6,104 nucleotides of DNA from CAZUPF01 sp964622035 (GTDB taxonomy: Bacteria > Patescibacteriota > WWE3 > JAUXAW01 > JAYEID01). The notes below the pieces were generated by a model. That model worked only from the letters and a program-made list of their open reading frames with translations. It made no database searches and was not told the origin of the DNA. Positions 5,756 to 6,104 of this stretch are shown one piece after another. The position numbers and the translations under genes are program-made. Position 1 is the stretch's first letter; every line of letters begins with the position of its first letter. The DNA lies in the NCBI GenBank assembly GCA_964622035.1, contig CAZUPF010000036.1, positions 1 through 6,104 on the forward strand, in the 5' to 3' direction.

Positions 5756-6088
5756 ATGTCCCGGCCAGATATCGAGCAACATATAGAGTCCTTGGAGAAG
5801 AGGCAGAAGGAGTTGGCGGAGAAGATTCGCGAAACGAAAGAGAAAATCGGTGGGGTCGAGGGGCCAATGCAGTCCTGGAGTAGCCACGAGAAGCAGGATT
5901 TGGAGGAAGAGGCTCTGATTATTGGGAAGAGTCTTGCAAGGGTGGAAGCGCAAATTGCGGAGCTCTCTGCTTTAAGCGGCTCGGGTGGTGGTGGGGTGGT
6001 CACTACCGGTTCTCGGGTTCGTTTATCTCTAGATGGTGTGCCGCGAGAGTTGTTGCTGACTGCTACGCAGAGCGATCCGGCCAGATGA
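5756..6088 (+). CDS. GreA/GreB-like coiled-coil protein, ending in a suspicious in-frame TGA
   Basis: The ATG at 5756 gives 110 residues. Residues 4-33 and about 44-73 are two charged helices separated by a turn (GGVEGPMQSWSS), forming a hairpin like the Gre N-terminal coiled coil. A glycine-rich linker (75-80) leads to GSRVRLSLDGVPRELLL (85-101), resembling the start of the Gre FKBP-like C-terminal domain. Gre factors enter the RNA polymerase secondary channel and stimulate transcript cleavage. The acidic residues at the tip (DLxENAEY in GreA) are absent here, so normal cleavage activity is doubtful. The frame stops at TGA 6086-6088, about 25 residues into a domain of about 75. Read-through gives FLSAE next, which restores the Gre pattern. 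It may therefore be a pseudogene, a sequence error or a readthrough gene. An upstream in-frame start at 5663 is rejected because it lies inside thpR. The Gre assignment is moderately sure; that it is a gene is likely. Confidence 0.6.
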   Translation: MSRPDIEQHIESLEKRQKELAEKIRETKEKIGGVEGPMQSWSSHEKQDLEEEALIIGKSLARVEAQIAELSALSGSGGGGVVTTGSRVRLSLDGVPRELLLTATQSDPAR

Positions 6089-6104
6089 TTTTTATCGGCC
6101 GAGA
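6089..6104 (+). other. Possible continuation of the gre-like C-terminal domain past the TGA
   Basis: In the same frame as the upstream gene, these bases encode FLSAE plus a partial codon. Placed after SDPAR and one residue for the TGA, they fit the GreA C-terminal pattern DPxxGxIS, with the stop at the glycine position. The window ends before the expected SPxG motif, so the idea cannot be confirmed here. Confidence 0.4.

Noticed and set aside
5983..6000. G-rich run able to form a G-quadruplex; a similar one is at 2717-2732
   Set aside because: Both runs lie in coding sequence, one encoding a glycine linker and one a glycine-rich loop, in a window whose coding strand is G-rich throughout.
5756..6104. 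UGA read as glycine (genetic code 25 of Gracilibacteria/Absconditabacteria)
   Set aside because: The TGA at 6086 would fit, but the six other genes contain no internal in-frame TGA despite hundreds of glycine codons. The exonuclease, mutM and thpR all end with TGA at natural family ends. Genome-wide recoding is therefore very unlikely.
6085..6104. A new gene starting at ATG 6085, overlapping the gre-like stop as ATGA and reading MIFIGR
   Set aside because: The ATGA overlap style is used twice in this window, so this is possible. Only six codons are visible, they match nothing recognisable, and the in-frame read-through explains the same bases better.
1..6104. Mobile elements, CRISPR arrays, tRNA or rRNA genes
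   Set aside because: No transposase, integrase, terminal repeats, regular repeat-spacer units or tRNA-like folds were seen. The only non-coding stretches are 69 and 31 bases long.

Overview
The window carries seven genes, all on the + strand and packed almost end to end. The only gaps longer than about 5 bases are 69 bp (3138-3206) and 31 bp (5725-5755). The first gene is cut at its 5' end by the window edge, and the last one appears to run past or be interrupted at the 3' edge. No RNA gene, mobile element, CRISPR array or integrase-type feature is visible. The gene style suggests a streamlined uncultured bacterium, most likely Patescibacteria (Candidate Phyla Radiation). The signs are a stand-alone 5' nuclease without a polymerase, a small RecF, a compact Gre-like protein, tight ATGA overlaps, and starts that mostly lack a Shine-Dalgarno sequence. 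That placement is an inference from gene style and should be tested with marker genes.

Layout. (1) 1-1129: C-terminal 60% of the membrane AAA+ zinc protease FtsH. (2) 1132-2025: stand-alone 5'-3' exonuclease related to the N-terminal domain of DNA polymerase I. (3) 2022-3137: GT4-like glycosyltransferase, translationally coupled to the exonuclease. (4) 3138-3206: short control region with an extended -10 element and three GGTAA motifs spaced exactly 21 bp apart. (5) 3207-4055: MutM/Fpg DNA glycosylase with a GTG start. (6) 4052-5167: RecF. (7) 5173-5724: ThpR/LigT-type RNA 2',3'-cyclic phosphodiesterase. (8) 5725-5755: second short control region with another extended -10. (9) 5756-6088 and beyond: Gre-factor-like coiled-coil protein whose frame stops at a TGA inside the C-terminal domain.

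The spacing suggests three transcription units: [ftsH-exonuclease-glycosyltransferase], [mutM-recF-thpR] and [gre-like]. The two internal units each begin with a TGnTAnnAT element that ends exactly 6 bases before the start codon. This predicts that transcription begins on the start codon itself, giving leaderless mRNAs.

Functionally the core is DNA repair. MutM excises oxidised bases, the 5' nuclease trims flaps and gaps, and RecF loads recombinase at gaps. ThpR is an RNA-end enzyme that also sits beside a repair gene (recA) in Deinococcus. The exonuclease-to-mutM order recalls the polA-mutM pair of Bacillus, here without the polymerase part and with a glycosyltransferase inserted. The most notable observation is at the 3' end. 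Reading through the TGA at 6086-6088 in the same frame restores the conserved Gre-family DPxxGxxS pattern, with the stop exactly at the glycine position. This suggests a nonsense mutation, a base-call error or readthrough rather than a natural C-terminus.
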